Assembly (NCBI RefSeq): GCF_001423125.1 | Contig: NZ_LMNW01000032.1 | Location: 62,214 to 126,213 of the forward strand | Source: Duganella sp. Leaf126 | GTDB taxonomy: Bacteria; Pseudomonadota; Gammaproteobacteria; Burkholderiales; Burkholderiaceae_D | Direction: 5' to 3' | Length of the DNA stretch: 64,000 nucleotides | In this document: piece after piece, positions 38,963-46,630 of the stretch | Layout of the letters: the number at the start of each line of letters is the position of its first letter | How positions within the stretch are numbered: position 1 is the first letter of the stretch | The notes under the pieces: model-generated | Seen by the model: only the letters and a program-made list of their open reading frames with translations | Databases searched by the model: none | Told to the model about the DNA's origin: nothing | Position numbers and translations under genes: made by a program

Positions 38963-40888
38963 ATGACCGAGCAGCCCGATGTCTCCCGTCGCCGTATCGT
39001 CCAACTGTTTGCCGGCCTGCCGCTGCTGCCGCTGGCCGGCGGCAGCGCGGCCGCCGCATTGTTGTCCGCCTGCGGCGGCGGCAACGACAGCGCCGCCCCC
39101 GCCACCAGGCTGATGGCCGTCACCTTTACCGGCATGGCCGCGCCCACGCTGGCCGATCCGGCCAAGATGGCCACCACCACGGTCGGCTCGGGCATGAACG
39201 CCACCTACTCCGACGGCAAGACCCAGCCGTACGCGCTGGCGTACCAGACCTTCTTCATCACCGGCGCCCAGGTACCGAACGGCAGCGGCGGCACCACCCT
39301 GTCCGGTGGTTACTACGACATCAACAACCGTCCGATCATGGACAACAGCGGCAGCAGCCCGCGCCAGTTCTTCTCCGACTGCCCCGACGGCACCTCGCTG
39401 CTCAAGCTCGACGCGCCCACGGTGGCCGGCGTCAAGGGCAACACCGTGTTCGCGGTGGTGCAGTTCGAATACACGTCCGCCAACCTCAAGGGCGACTCGA
39501 TGTACGGCATGCTGCCGTCGCCGATCGCCGTGCTGACGCTGGACCAGGACAAGACCACCGGTGCGCTGACGCTGGTGAAATACCACAACGTCGATACCAG
39601 CGCGGCCAACGGCCTGTGGATCACCTGCGGCGCCAGCCGCTCGCCGTGGAACACCCACTTGTCGAGCGAGGAATACGAACCGGACGCCACCGCGATTGCC
39701 ACCGACAGCCAGTTCGCCGGTTTCTCGCGCAGCCTGTACGGCGACGCCACCCGCGCCAACCCCTACCACTACGGCCACATGCCGGAAATCACGGTCAACC
39801 CGGACGGCACCGGCAGCTGCAAGAAGCACTACTGCATGGGCCGCATCTCGCACGAACTGGTGCAGGTGATGCCCGACGAGCGCACCGCGCTGATGGGCGA
39901 CGACGCCACCAACGGCGGCCTGTTCATGTTCATCGCCGACAAGGCGCGCGACCTGTCGAGCGGCACCCTGTACGTGGCCAGGTGGCAGCAGACGTCGGTC
40001 GCCAACGGCGGCGCCGCCACGCTGCAATGGATCAAGCTGGGCCAGGCCAGCAGCGCCGAGATCAAGGCCCTGGCCGACACCCTGAAGGCGGCCGACATCC
40101 TCGACGTGCGCACCACCGATCCGGCCGACGCCAGCTTTACCCGGATTCCGTTCAGCGGCCGCAGCAACTGGATCCGGATCAAGCCCGGCATGGAAAAGGC
40201 CGCCGCGTTCCTGGAAACCCACCGCTACGCCGCGCTGGCCGGCGGCAGCATGGGCTTTACCAAGATGGAAGGCACGACCGTCAACACCCGCGACAAGATC
40301 GCCTACACGGCCATCTCGGCGATCGGATCGGCCATGACCAACGGTTCGGGCGGAATTGCGATTAAGGGGCCGAGCGCCGGCGCCGTGTATGCGCTGAACC
40401 TCAAGGACGGGCAAAAGGACACCGGCGGCGCGGCCATCGACAGCGCCTGGGTGCCGGTGGACATGGCGGCCGTGCCGGCCCTGCTGAGCGAAGACCTGGC
40501 TACGCCCGATGCGCTCGGTAACACGGCCAATGCCGACAAGGTGGCCAACCCGGACAACATCAAGTTCTCGGAAAAGCTGCGCACGCTGTTCATCGGCGAA
40601 GACAGCGGCACCCACGTCAACAACTTCCTGTGGGGTTACAACGTCGATACCAAGGTGCTCACGCGCCTGCTGTCCACGCCGTCCGGCGCCGAATCGACCG
40701 GGCTGCACGCGGTGGACGACATGAACGGTTTTGCCTACGTGATGAGCAACTTCCAGCACGCCGGCGACTGGTCGAGCACGCTGCACGCCAAGGTGCGCAC
40801 CACGCTCGACCCGCTGATCCGCGCCAACTACCGCGACCGCTACGGCGCAGCAGTCGGCTACCTGACCGGCTTCCCGCTGCTCGGCTAG
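38963..40888 (+). CDS. PhoX-family (DUF839) Tat-exported alkaline phosphatase-like protein
   Basis: 641 residues. A twin-arginine signal (SRRRIVQLFAG) runs into a hydrophobic stretch ending LSACGGG, a possible lipobox. The body is a PhoX/DUF839 beta-propeller (TCGASRSPWNTHLSSEEYEPD, YHYGHMPEI, RISHELVQVMPDERTALMGDD, FIGEDSGTHVNNFLWGY). Several of these acidic strings match the Ca/Fe-binding regions of PhoX. It is predicted to release phosphate from organophosphates in the periplasm. I chose ATG 38963 because CCAGGAATGAAT places AGGA 6 bases upstream; ATG 38957 would have no gap. A candidate Pho box lies upstream and a strong terminator downstream. Confidence 0.82.
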   Translation: MTEQPDVSRRRIVQLFAGLPLLPLAGGSAAAALLSACGGGNDSAAPATRLMAVTFTGMAAPTLADPAKMATTTVGSGMNATYSDGKTQPYALAYQTFFITGAQVPNGSGGTTLSGGYYDINNRPIMDNSGSSPRQFFSDCPDGTSLLKLDAPTVAGVKGNTVFAVVQFEYTSANLKGDSMYGMLPSPIAVLTLDQDKTTGALTLVKYHNVDTSAANGLWITCGASRSPWNTHLSSEEYEPDATAIATDSQFAGFSRSLYGDATRANPYHYGHMPEITVNPDGTGSCKKHYCMGRISHELVQVMPDERTALMGDDATNGGLFMFIADKARDLSSGTLYVARWQQTSVANGGAATLQWIKLGQASSAEIKALADTLKAADILDVRTTDPADASFTRIPFSGRSNWIRIKPGMEKAAAFLETHRYAALAGGSMGFTKMEGTTVNTRDKIAYTAISAIGSAMTNGSGGIAIKGPSAGAVYALNLKDGQKDTGGAAIDSAWVPVDMAAVPALLSEDLATPDALGNTANADKVANPDNIKFSEKLRTLFIGEDSGTHVNNFLWGYNVDTKVLTRLLSTPSGAESTGLHAVDDMNGFAYVMSNFQHAGDWSSTLHAKVRTTLDPLIRANYRDRYGAAVGYLTGFPLLG

Positions 40889-40920
40889 CACCGGCCAACG
40901 TTTCCTTCAGTGGTCCTGTT

Positions 40921-40952
40921 ACCCGCAGCGCGCGCGCCCTGCGGGTTTTTTT
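40921..40952 (+). terminator. Rho-independent terminator after the PhoX-like gene
   Basis: ACCCGCAG (40921-40928) pairs with CTGCGGGT (40939-40946), followed by a run of T to 40952. Confidence 0.85.
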
Positions 40953-41009
40953 GTTAACGAACTGTTGCACGGAAGTGTTGCACGGCGTAACAGCTTTGTT
41001 TGTTGCCTG

Positions 41010-41038
41010 TTGTTAATAGCAATAACTGGGACTACAAT
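41010..41038 (+). promoter_or_regulatory. Sigma-70-type promoter of the HD-GYP regulator gene
   Basis: TTGTTA (41010-41015) and TACAAT (41033-41038) with an ideal 17-base spacer. It lies 43 bases before the ATG. Upstream, GTTGCACGG occurs twice (40964-40972 and 40977-40985), possibly a regulator site. Confidence 0.55.
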
Positions 41039-41080
41039 CGAACGCTCACTGGTCCAGCCACTTTCAAGCGGAACGTTCCC

Positions 41081-42586
41081 ATGTCTTTTTTGTCCTCTGC
41101 CACGCCCAAGTTAGCGCCATGGAAAGTTTTGCTGGTCGATGACGAACCCGACATCCACGACATCACCAAGCTGACCCTGACCCGCTTTCGCCTTGACGGC
41201 CGCGCACTGACCTTTTTGCACGCCTACAGCGGCGCCGAAGCGAAGGAAGTGCTGGCGCGCGAGACCGATATCGCGCTGGTCTTTCTGGACGTGGTGATGG
41301 AAAAGGAAGACAGCGGCCTGGAAGTGGCGCGCTGGATGCGCGAGGATCTGAACAACCAGTTCACCCGCATCGTGCTGCGCACCGGTCAGCCCGGCCAGGC
41401 CCCCGAGGAGCGCGTAATCGTCAACTACGACATCAACGATTACAAGGAAAAGACCGAGCTCGATCGCACCAAGCTGTTTACCACCACGTTTGCCGCGCTG
41501 CGCGCCTACCGCGACATCATGAAGGTGGAAGAGGCGCGGGTGCAGCAGCTCAATTACCGCGAAGGCCTGGAACGCGTGATCGCCGCCTCGGCCCATATTT
41601 TCCAGCAGCGCAATCTAAAAGATTTCGCCAACGGCTTGCTGCAGCAGGTGGTGGCGCTGCTGCGTCTCGAGCACAGCATGCTGCTGCGGCTGCGCGCGGC
41701 CACCGCCATTTCCAGCGTCAACGATTACGAGATCCTGGCCCAGATCGGCGATGAGGACGGCACCCTGCTCAGCCCCGACGTGCTGGCGCAGCTCGATGTC
41801 GCCAAGAGCAACAAGATCTCGCGCCTGCAGGGCGACACCTATGTCGGTTACTTCCCCAACAATAGCGGCAAGGCCTCGCTACTGATCCTCAAGGGGGTGG
41901 AAGAGATTTCCGAGATCGATACCAAGCTGCTTGAAATTTTCTGCTCGGGCGTGGCGATCGCCTTCGACAATATCCTGCTGACCCAGGAAATCACCGACAC
42001 CCAGGCCGAGCTGATCCTGCGCCTCGGCGACGTGGTGGAATCGCGCTCGCACGAAGCGGGCAACCACGTGCGCCGCATGGCCGAGGTCTGCCACCTGCTG
42101 GCCACGGCCGCCGGCCTGCCCGACGACGAAACGGCGGTGCTGCGCCACGCCGCGCCGATGCACGACATCGGCAAGATCGCCACGCCCGACGCCGTGCTGC
42201 TCAAGCCGGGCAAGCTCGATCCGGCCGAGTGGGAGATCATGAAGCAGCATCCGACGGTGGGCCTGTCGATCCTGGACGGCTCGCAGCGGCCGATCCTGAA
42301 AGCGGCGGCCGTGATCGCGCACCAGCACCACGAAAAATACGACGGCAGCGGCTACCCGCAGGGCCTGAAAGGCGACGCCATTCACCTGTACGCGCGCATC
42401 GTTGCCGTGGCCGACGTGTTCGACGCCCTGATGCACAAGCGCTGCTACAAGGATGCCTGGCCGGTGACGCAGGTGGTGCAGCACCTGCGCGAGGTGGCCG
42501 GCCACCACCTCGATCCGCACTACGTCGACCTGCTGGTGGCGAATATGGACCAGGCGCTGGCGATCAACGAGCGTTTTCCGGACTGA
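41081..42586 (+). CDS. Response regulator with DUF3369 and HD-GYP c-di-GMP phosphodiesterase domains
   Basis: 501 residues in three parts. The receiver domain is at about 14-140 (acidic pocket D20-D21, phospho-acceptor D70 in LVFLDVVME). A DUF3369 sensor-like domain spans about 155-310. The HD-GYP domain spans about 325-495, with H361-D362 (HDIGKIATPD) and G424-Y425-P426 (YDGSGYPQGLKG) intact. Phosphorylation is expected to control degradation of c-di-GMP. A frame starting at 41000 is open, but I use MSFLSSAT, the first Met close to the domain and downstream of the promoter. No kinase is adjacent; the GAF kinase 1 kb on is separated by an esterase gene. Confidence 0.9.
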   Translation: MSFLSSATPKLAPWKVLLVDDEPDIHDITKLTLTRFRLDGRALTFLHAYSGAEAKEVLARETDIALVFLDVVMEKEDSGLEVARWMREDLNNQFTRIVLRTGQPGQAPEERVIVNYDINDYKEKTELDRTKLFTTTFAALRAYRDIMKVEEARVQQLNYREGLERVIAASAHIFQQRNLKDFANGLLQQVVALLRLEHSMLLRLRAATAISSVNDYEILAQIGDEDGTLLSPDVLAQLDVAKSNKISRLQGDTYVGYFPNNSGKASLLILKGVEEISEIDTKLLEIFCSGVAIAFDNILLTQEITDTQAELILRLGDVVESRSHEAGNHVRRMAEVCHLLATAAGLPDDETAVLRHAAPMHDIGKIATPDAVLLKPGKLDPAEWEIMKQHPTVGLSILDGSQRPILKAAAVIAHQHHEKYDGSGYPQGLKGDAIHLYARIVAVADVFDALMHKRCYKDAWPVTQVVQHLREVAGHHLDPHYVDLLVANMDQALAINERFPD

Positions 42587-42750
42587 TTCCGCAGCGGCAG
42601 GGATGGTGTCGCGGACCTGGTCGAAAGGCCAGGCCCGGTCCCTGCATGAAGACCGGCACGCGCGTTTTTACGCCGGTCAGGGCGATGTTCGCTGCTAGTA
42701 TCGGGCCTCCGGCGCGGCAGGGGCCGCGCCATCCGATACCAGGAGTAGAC

Positions 42751-43548
42751 ATGACCACATCCTTCGCCCGCCTGGGCAAACGCGCTGCGCTGGCCGCAAT
42801 GGTTGCCGCTTCCGCCTTTGCCTTGCCGTCCGCCGGCGCCGCCGCTGGCGCCAAGCCCACCGTGGTGCTGGTGCACGGCGCGTTTGCCGATTCGTCGAGC
42901 TGGGACGGCGTGATCGCCAGGCTCGCACAGGACGGCTACACCGTGGTAGCGGCGGCCAATCCGCTGCGCAGCGTCCAGGGCGATGGCGCCTACGTGGCCG
43001 CGCTGGTCAACAGCATTGCGGGCCCGGTGGTGCTGGTCGGCCACTCGTACGGCGGCTCGGTGATCAGCGCTGCCGCCACCGGCGCCAGCAACGTCAAGGC
43101 GCTGGTGTACGTGGCCGCGTTTGCGCCGGAAGCGGGCGAGACGGCCGTCGGCCTGTCGGGCAAATTCCCGGGCAGCACCCTGGGCCCGGCCCTGGCGCCA
43201 CCGGTCGCATTGGCCGACGGCGGCAAGGACCTGTACATCCAGCAGGACAAATTCCCGGCCCAGTTTGCCGCAGACGTGCCGGCCGCCAAGGCCAGGCTGA
43301 TGGCGGCCGGCCAGCGCCCGATCACCGACGCGGCACTGAACGAAGCGTCGCCCGCGCCAGCCTGGAAAACCATCCCGTCGTGGTTCATCTACGGCACCGG
43401 CGACAAGAACATCCCGCCCGCCGCGCTGGACTTCATGGCCAAGCGCGCCAGTTCAAAAGAAACCATCGTCATCCAGGGCGCCTCGCACGTGGTCATGACC
43501 TCGCACCCCGCCGAAGTCGCCAGGCTGATCGCATCGGCCGCAAAATAA
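42751..43548 (+). CDS. Exported alpha/beta hydrolase (EstC/salicylate-esterase-like)
   Basis: 265 residues with a signal peptide (about 1-30). The compact hydrolase domain reads PTVVLVHGAFADSSSW for the oxyanion loop, Ser99 in GHSYGGS, Asp in YGTGDKNIPP and His in GASHVVM. The pattern matches bacterial members of the plant methylesterase/hydroxynitrile-lyase-like group. AGGAGTAGAC precedes the ATG. The substrate is unknown. It converges with the histidine kinase gene, 14 bases apart. Confidence 0.82.
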   Translation: MTTSFARLGKRAALAAMVAASAFALPSAGAAAGAKPTVVLVHGAFADSSSWDGVIARLAQDGYTVVAAANPLRSVQGDGAYVAALVNSIAGPVVLVGHSYGGSVISAAATGASNVKALVYVAAFAPEAGETAVGLSGKFPGSTLGPALAPPVALADGGKDLYIQQDKFPAQFAADVPAAKARLMAAGQRPITDAALNEASPAPAWKTIPSWFIYGTGDKNIPPAALDFMAKRASSKETIVIQGASHVVMTSHPAEVARLIASAAK

Positions 43549-43562
43549 ACTTCGAGGTAGAT

Positions 43563-45011
43563 TTATTTGCGCTTGATTTTGGGGAAGCGCAGCTTGTAGT
43601 GGAGGCCCATGCCGGGGGCGCTGGCGACTTTGACGGTGCCGCCCAGGGCGCCCGTGACCAGGTTGAACAGGATGTGGGCGCCCAGGCCGCTGCCGCCGGT
43701 GCCGCGCTTGGTGGTGTAAAACGGGTCGAACAGCTGGCCCAGGGTGGACGTGTCCATGCCGACGCCGTCGTCGCTGTAGTCGAAGTTGACGAAGTCGCCG
43801 TCGGCCTTGCCGGTAATGGTGATGCGTCCCGGCTGCCCTTCTTCGAAGCCGTGCACCAGCGAATTGACGACCATGTTGGTGAGCACCTGCGAGACCGCGC
43901 CGGGGAAGCTGGCCAGGTTGATGTCGTCGTCGCAGTCGATCGCGATCGTGACCGGCTTGCCCTTGAGCTTGGGCTGCAGCGACAGCAGCACTTCGTCGAG
44001 GTACTTGCGCAGGTTGAAGCTGCGGATATCGTCGGACGACTGGTCCACCGCCACCTGCTTGAAGCTGCGCACCAGCGCCGCCGCCCGCTGGGTGTTGGTG
44101 GTCATGATGCGCAGCGACTGGTCGACAATGTCGAAGAACTGGTTCAAGCCGTCTTCGTCGAGGATGCCGGCCGCCAGGTCGGCACGGGTGAGCCGCAGTT
44201 CTTCCACCAGATGGCTGGTGGCGGTCACGCAGATGCCGAGCGGCGTGTTGATCTCGTGCGCCACACCGGCGACCAGCCGGCCCAGCGAGGCCAGCTTCTC
44301 TTGCCGTACCAGCTCGCCCTGGGCGTCCTTGAGCGACGTCAGTGCGTGTTCCAGCGCGGCATTCCGCTCTGCCAGCGCATCGTTGGCGTGGCGGATGTCG
44401 TCCTCGGCGCGGCGCCGTTCGGCCACCTCGTGCGCCAGCAGCGCCGTGCGTTCCTGCACCGCGCGTTCGAGCCGGTCCACGCTTTGCAGTCCGCGCAGCG
44501 CCGCCGAAACGTAGTCGGCCAGCAGCTCGAACAGGGCCTGGTCTTCGCTGTTGAAGGTATGGCGGCGGTCGTAGCTCTGGATGACCATCGCGCCCAGCAC
44601 CTGGTGGTCCTGGTCCAGCAGCGGGCACCCCATCCAGTGCTCGGCAATGGTGCCGATGCCGAAGGCGGCGTTGTCGAGGCGCCTGGAGACGTGCTCGGCC
44701 GCCGTCATCACCATCGGCCGGCCGCTGCTGATGACAGCAGCCGTCGGCGATTCGCCGGCCACCATTTCGAACAGCTCGTCGGCAGGGGGCGCCGCATCGA
44801 CCTCGTCGACGAAATACACGAAGCGCACCTGGTTGGGGGGCCCCTCTTCATCGCTGAGCGCGACAAAAAAATTGGCCGCATACATGATGCGCCCCAGCGC
44901 CGCATGCACCGACTGCAAGAATTCGCTGATATCGGTGCAACTGCTCGATTTGCGGCCGATTTCCAGCAGGATGGCCTGGACGGCTTCGAGGCGGGCGAGA
45001 CGGTCTTCCAT
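43563..45011 (-). CDS. Cytosolic sensor histidine kinase with GAF domain
   Basis: 482 residues and no membrane helix. A GAF-type sensor domain (about 12-178) leads into a coiled coil (about 178-240). The HisKA region has phospho-acceptor H252 in VAHEINTPLG. The ATPase domain shows the N box (TNMVVNSLVHG), DDGVGM, and FDPFYTTKRGTGGSGLG. The HEINTPLG form is typical of a kinase class found with PAS/GAF sensors. No receiver gene adjoins it. The HD-GYP response regulator 1 kb away is a possible partner but faces the other way. Confidence 0.88.
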   Translation of the reverse strand: MEDRLARLEAVQAILLEIGRKSSSCTDISEFLQSVHAALGRIMYAANFFVALSDEEGPPNQVRFVYFVDEVDAAPPADELFEMVAGESPTAAVISSGRPMVMTAAEHVSRRLDNAAFGIGTIAEHWMGCPLLDQDHQVLGAMVIQSYDRRHTFNSEDQALFELLADYVSAALRGLQSVDRLERAVQERTALLAHEVAERRRAEDDIRHANDALAERNAALEHALTSLKDAQGELVRQEKLASLGRLVAGVAHEINTPLGICVTATSHLVEELRLTRADLAAGILDEDGLNQFFDIVDQSLRIMTTNTQRAAALVRSFKQVAVDQSSDDIRSFNLRKYLDEVLLSLQPKLKGKPVTIAIDCDDDINLASFPGAVSQVLTNMVVNSLVHGFEEGQPGRITITGKADGDFVNFDYSDDGVGMDTSTLGQLFDPFYTTKRGTGGSGLGAHILFNLVTGALGGTVKVASAPGMGLHYKLRFPKIKRK

Positions 45012-45074
45012 TCAATGTCCTGTAATTAGTACGCACAGGAAATATTATCAGTCAGCCCGGCCAACGGCCAGCAA

Positions 45075-45581
45075 TCATTGCGGTTTACGGTAATCGTTGG
45101 CGATCCATGTGGCGGCGCTGGTCACGCTGAGCTTGAAGGTGGGCGCCACCCGCACCCGGGCCAGCTCTTCGCCATACGGATCGAGGGCGGTCAGCATGGC
45201 GTACGGATCGTCCTCGTCGGGCACGATGTCGAGCGTGACCTTGACCTGGCCGCCGTCATCGGTGTTGACGAACACGTTCTTGTGCAGCTGCGCATGCAGC
45301 TGCTGCTCGTGGCGGCGGATCACCTCGTTGGCGGTCTTGACCAGCGTGTTGAAGGCGCCGACATCGAGCGGCTTGGGATTTTTCTTGTCGCGGCCCATGG
45401 TCCAGGGACCGACCAGCGCCGGCTCCGGCTCGCCATCCTTGATCATCGCCACGGCCCAGCCTTCGTCGTCATCGTTCTTGATCACGCGCGCGGTCCAGCC
45501 ATTGCCCTGCCACAGGCGCGGCTCCTGGACCGGGGCGTCGTCGTCGGGCGTATCTGGTGCTTCAAGGAAATCGTTGGGCAT
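45075..45581 (-). CDS. Conserved-looking hypothetical protein
   Basis: 168 residues, acidic N-terminus (EAPDTPDDDAPVQEP), then a globular region with TARVIKNDDDEGWAVAMIKDG and GPWTMGRDKKNPKPLD, ending in a strand-rich part (VKVTLDIVPDEDDPYAML). No family is recognised. Codon usage matches neighbours and no signal peptide is seen. An ATG at 45605 is an alternative start; neither has a strong ribosome-binding site. It lies upstream of, and in the same direction as, the histidine kinase gene (63-base gap). Confidence 0.65.
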   Translation of the reverse strand: MPNDFLEAPDTPDDDAPVQEPRLWQGNGWTARVIKNDDDEGWAVAMIKDGEPEPALVGPWTMGRDKKNPKPLDVGAFNTLVKTANEVIRRHEQQLHAQLHKNVFVNTDDGGQVKVTLDIVPDEDDPYAMLTALDPYGEELARVRVAPTFKLSVTSAATWIANDYRKPQ

Positions 45582-45711
45582 ACTGTGGCTCGGCTGTCTT
45601 GGCATCGGGGGTGAAATGATAAGCCCCCGCTACCGGAACAACAATAGCCAGCCAGGCGGAACCCCGAAAAAGCCGTCGCGCCGCCCGCCTTCAGCCAACG
45701 CTGCAGCTAAA

Positions 45712-45981
45712 TCAGCCGAGGCAGCTAAGGCAACTGAGGCAGCTGATACCGGGCCGGTGCGGCACCTGCGGCGGCTTCGGCGGCTTGTAGCGCGGGTCGA
45801 TCGCCGGTTCCGGCTTGCGGTAGCTGAACGGCGTGATGATGATGGGTGGAATCGCCGGCGGCGCGGACGGTGGGCCCTTGGGGCCGCCGCCCGACGAGCG
45901 CCGGGCGCTGCGTTGGCGCCGGGTACGGTGTGGAGACGCGGCGGGGATCGATTGCCCCGCGCACCATGCAAGCCATGCCAT
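45712..45981 (-). CDS. Small Pro-rich hypothetical protein
   Basis: 89 residues starting MAWLAWCAGQS. GAGGGAGGGCC lies directly upstream of the ATG, an unusually good ribosome-binding site. The centre is Pro-rich with a non-random string PAIPPIIITPFSYRKPEP followed by KPPKPPQVPHRP. The C-terminus repeats SCL three times. No family is known. It may be spurious, since the region is GC-rich and several frames are open. Confidence 0.4.
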   Translation of the reverse strand: MAWLAWCAGQSIPAASPHRTRRQRSARRSSGGGPKGPPSAPPAIPPIIITPFSYRKPEPAIDPRYKPPKPPQVPHRPGISCLSCLSCLG

Positions 45982-46227
45982 GTTGTGGCCCTCCCTCAAC
46001 TGGTCAGACATTCAGTATAGAACGGCGTAACGTTAAATCAAGGAACAATCGGACCGCCGGGCCGCCGGACCGCCGCTCACTGCCGCGCCACTGGTGCCCG
46101 CCTGCATGCGTTCCAGGCCGCCATTTCGGCGCCCTGTCGCAATCCGCTGGCTGCGCCAGGCCCCGCTCGCTACAGTTCAACCATGCCAAACGGCATCGAG
46201 CAAAGCAACCAACCACGGGGTCATACC

Positions 46228-46617
46228 ATGAACAACACTGCCAAAAAACTGTTAGCCGCCGCCATCGTCTTCGTGGCCGCCATCGCACTGTGGGACGTCC
46301 TGTGGGGCAGCGATCTGCATGTCCACCTGGGCGACGAGGACTTCGACGGGCCGCTCGGCACCCTGTTCGGCCTGGCCCTGGCCGGCGGCGGCCTGCTGAT
46401 CGCGGTGGTCGCCATCGTCTGCGCCGCCCTGTTCGTGGGCGTGGTGTGCGCCGGCGTCGGCATCGTGCTGGTCAGTGCGCTGGTGCTGGCCTCGGTGCTG
46501 GTGGTGGCGGCGATCTCGCCACTGCTGCTGCCGCTGCTCATTCCCGTGGGCCTGTACTGGCTCTTCACCGCGCGGGCCCGCCGCCAGCGCCGCGCCAGCT
46601 ACCAGCCAGCCGCCTGA
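46228..46617 (+). CDS. Small inner-membrane protein
   Basis: 129 residues with an N-terminal hydrophobic helix (LLAAAIVFVAAIALWDVLW), a short acidic loop (HVHLGDEDFDGPLG), then two to three long Ala/Val/Leu helices and a basic C-terminus (RARRQRRAS) placed inside by the positive-inside rule. GGGGTCATACC stands before the chosen ATG. The function is unknown. It converges on the diguanylate cyclase gene, 13 bases apart. Confidence 0.65.
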   Translation: MNNTAKKLLAAAIVFVAAIALWDVLWGSDLHVHLGDEDFDGPLGTLFGLALAGGGLLIAVVAIVCAALFVGVVCAGVGIVLVSALVLASVLVVAAISPLLLPLLIPVGLYWLFTARARRQRRASYQPAA

Positions 46618-46630
46618 TCGCCTAACCGTT

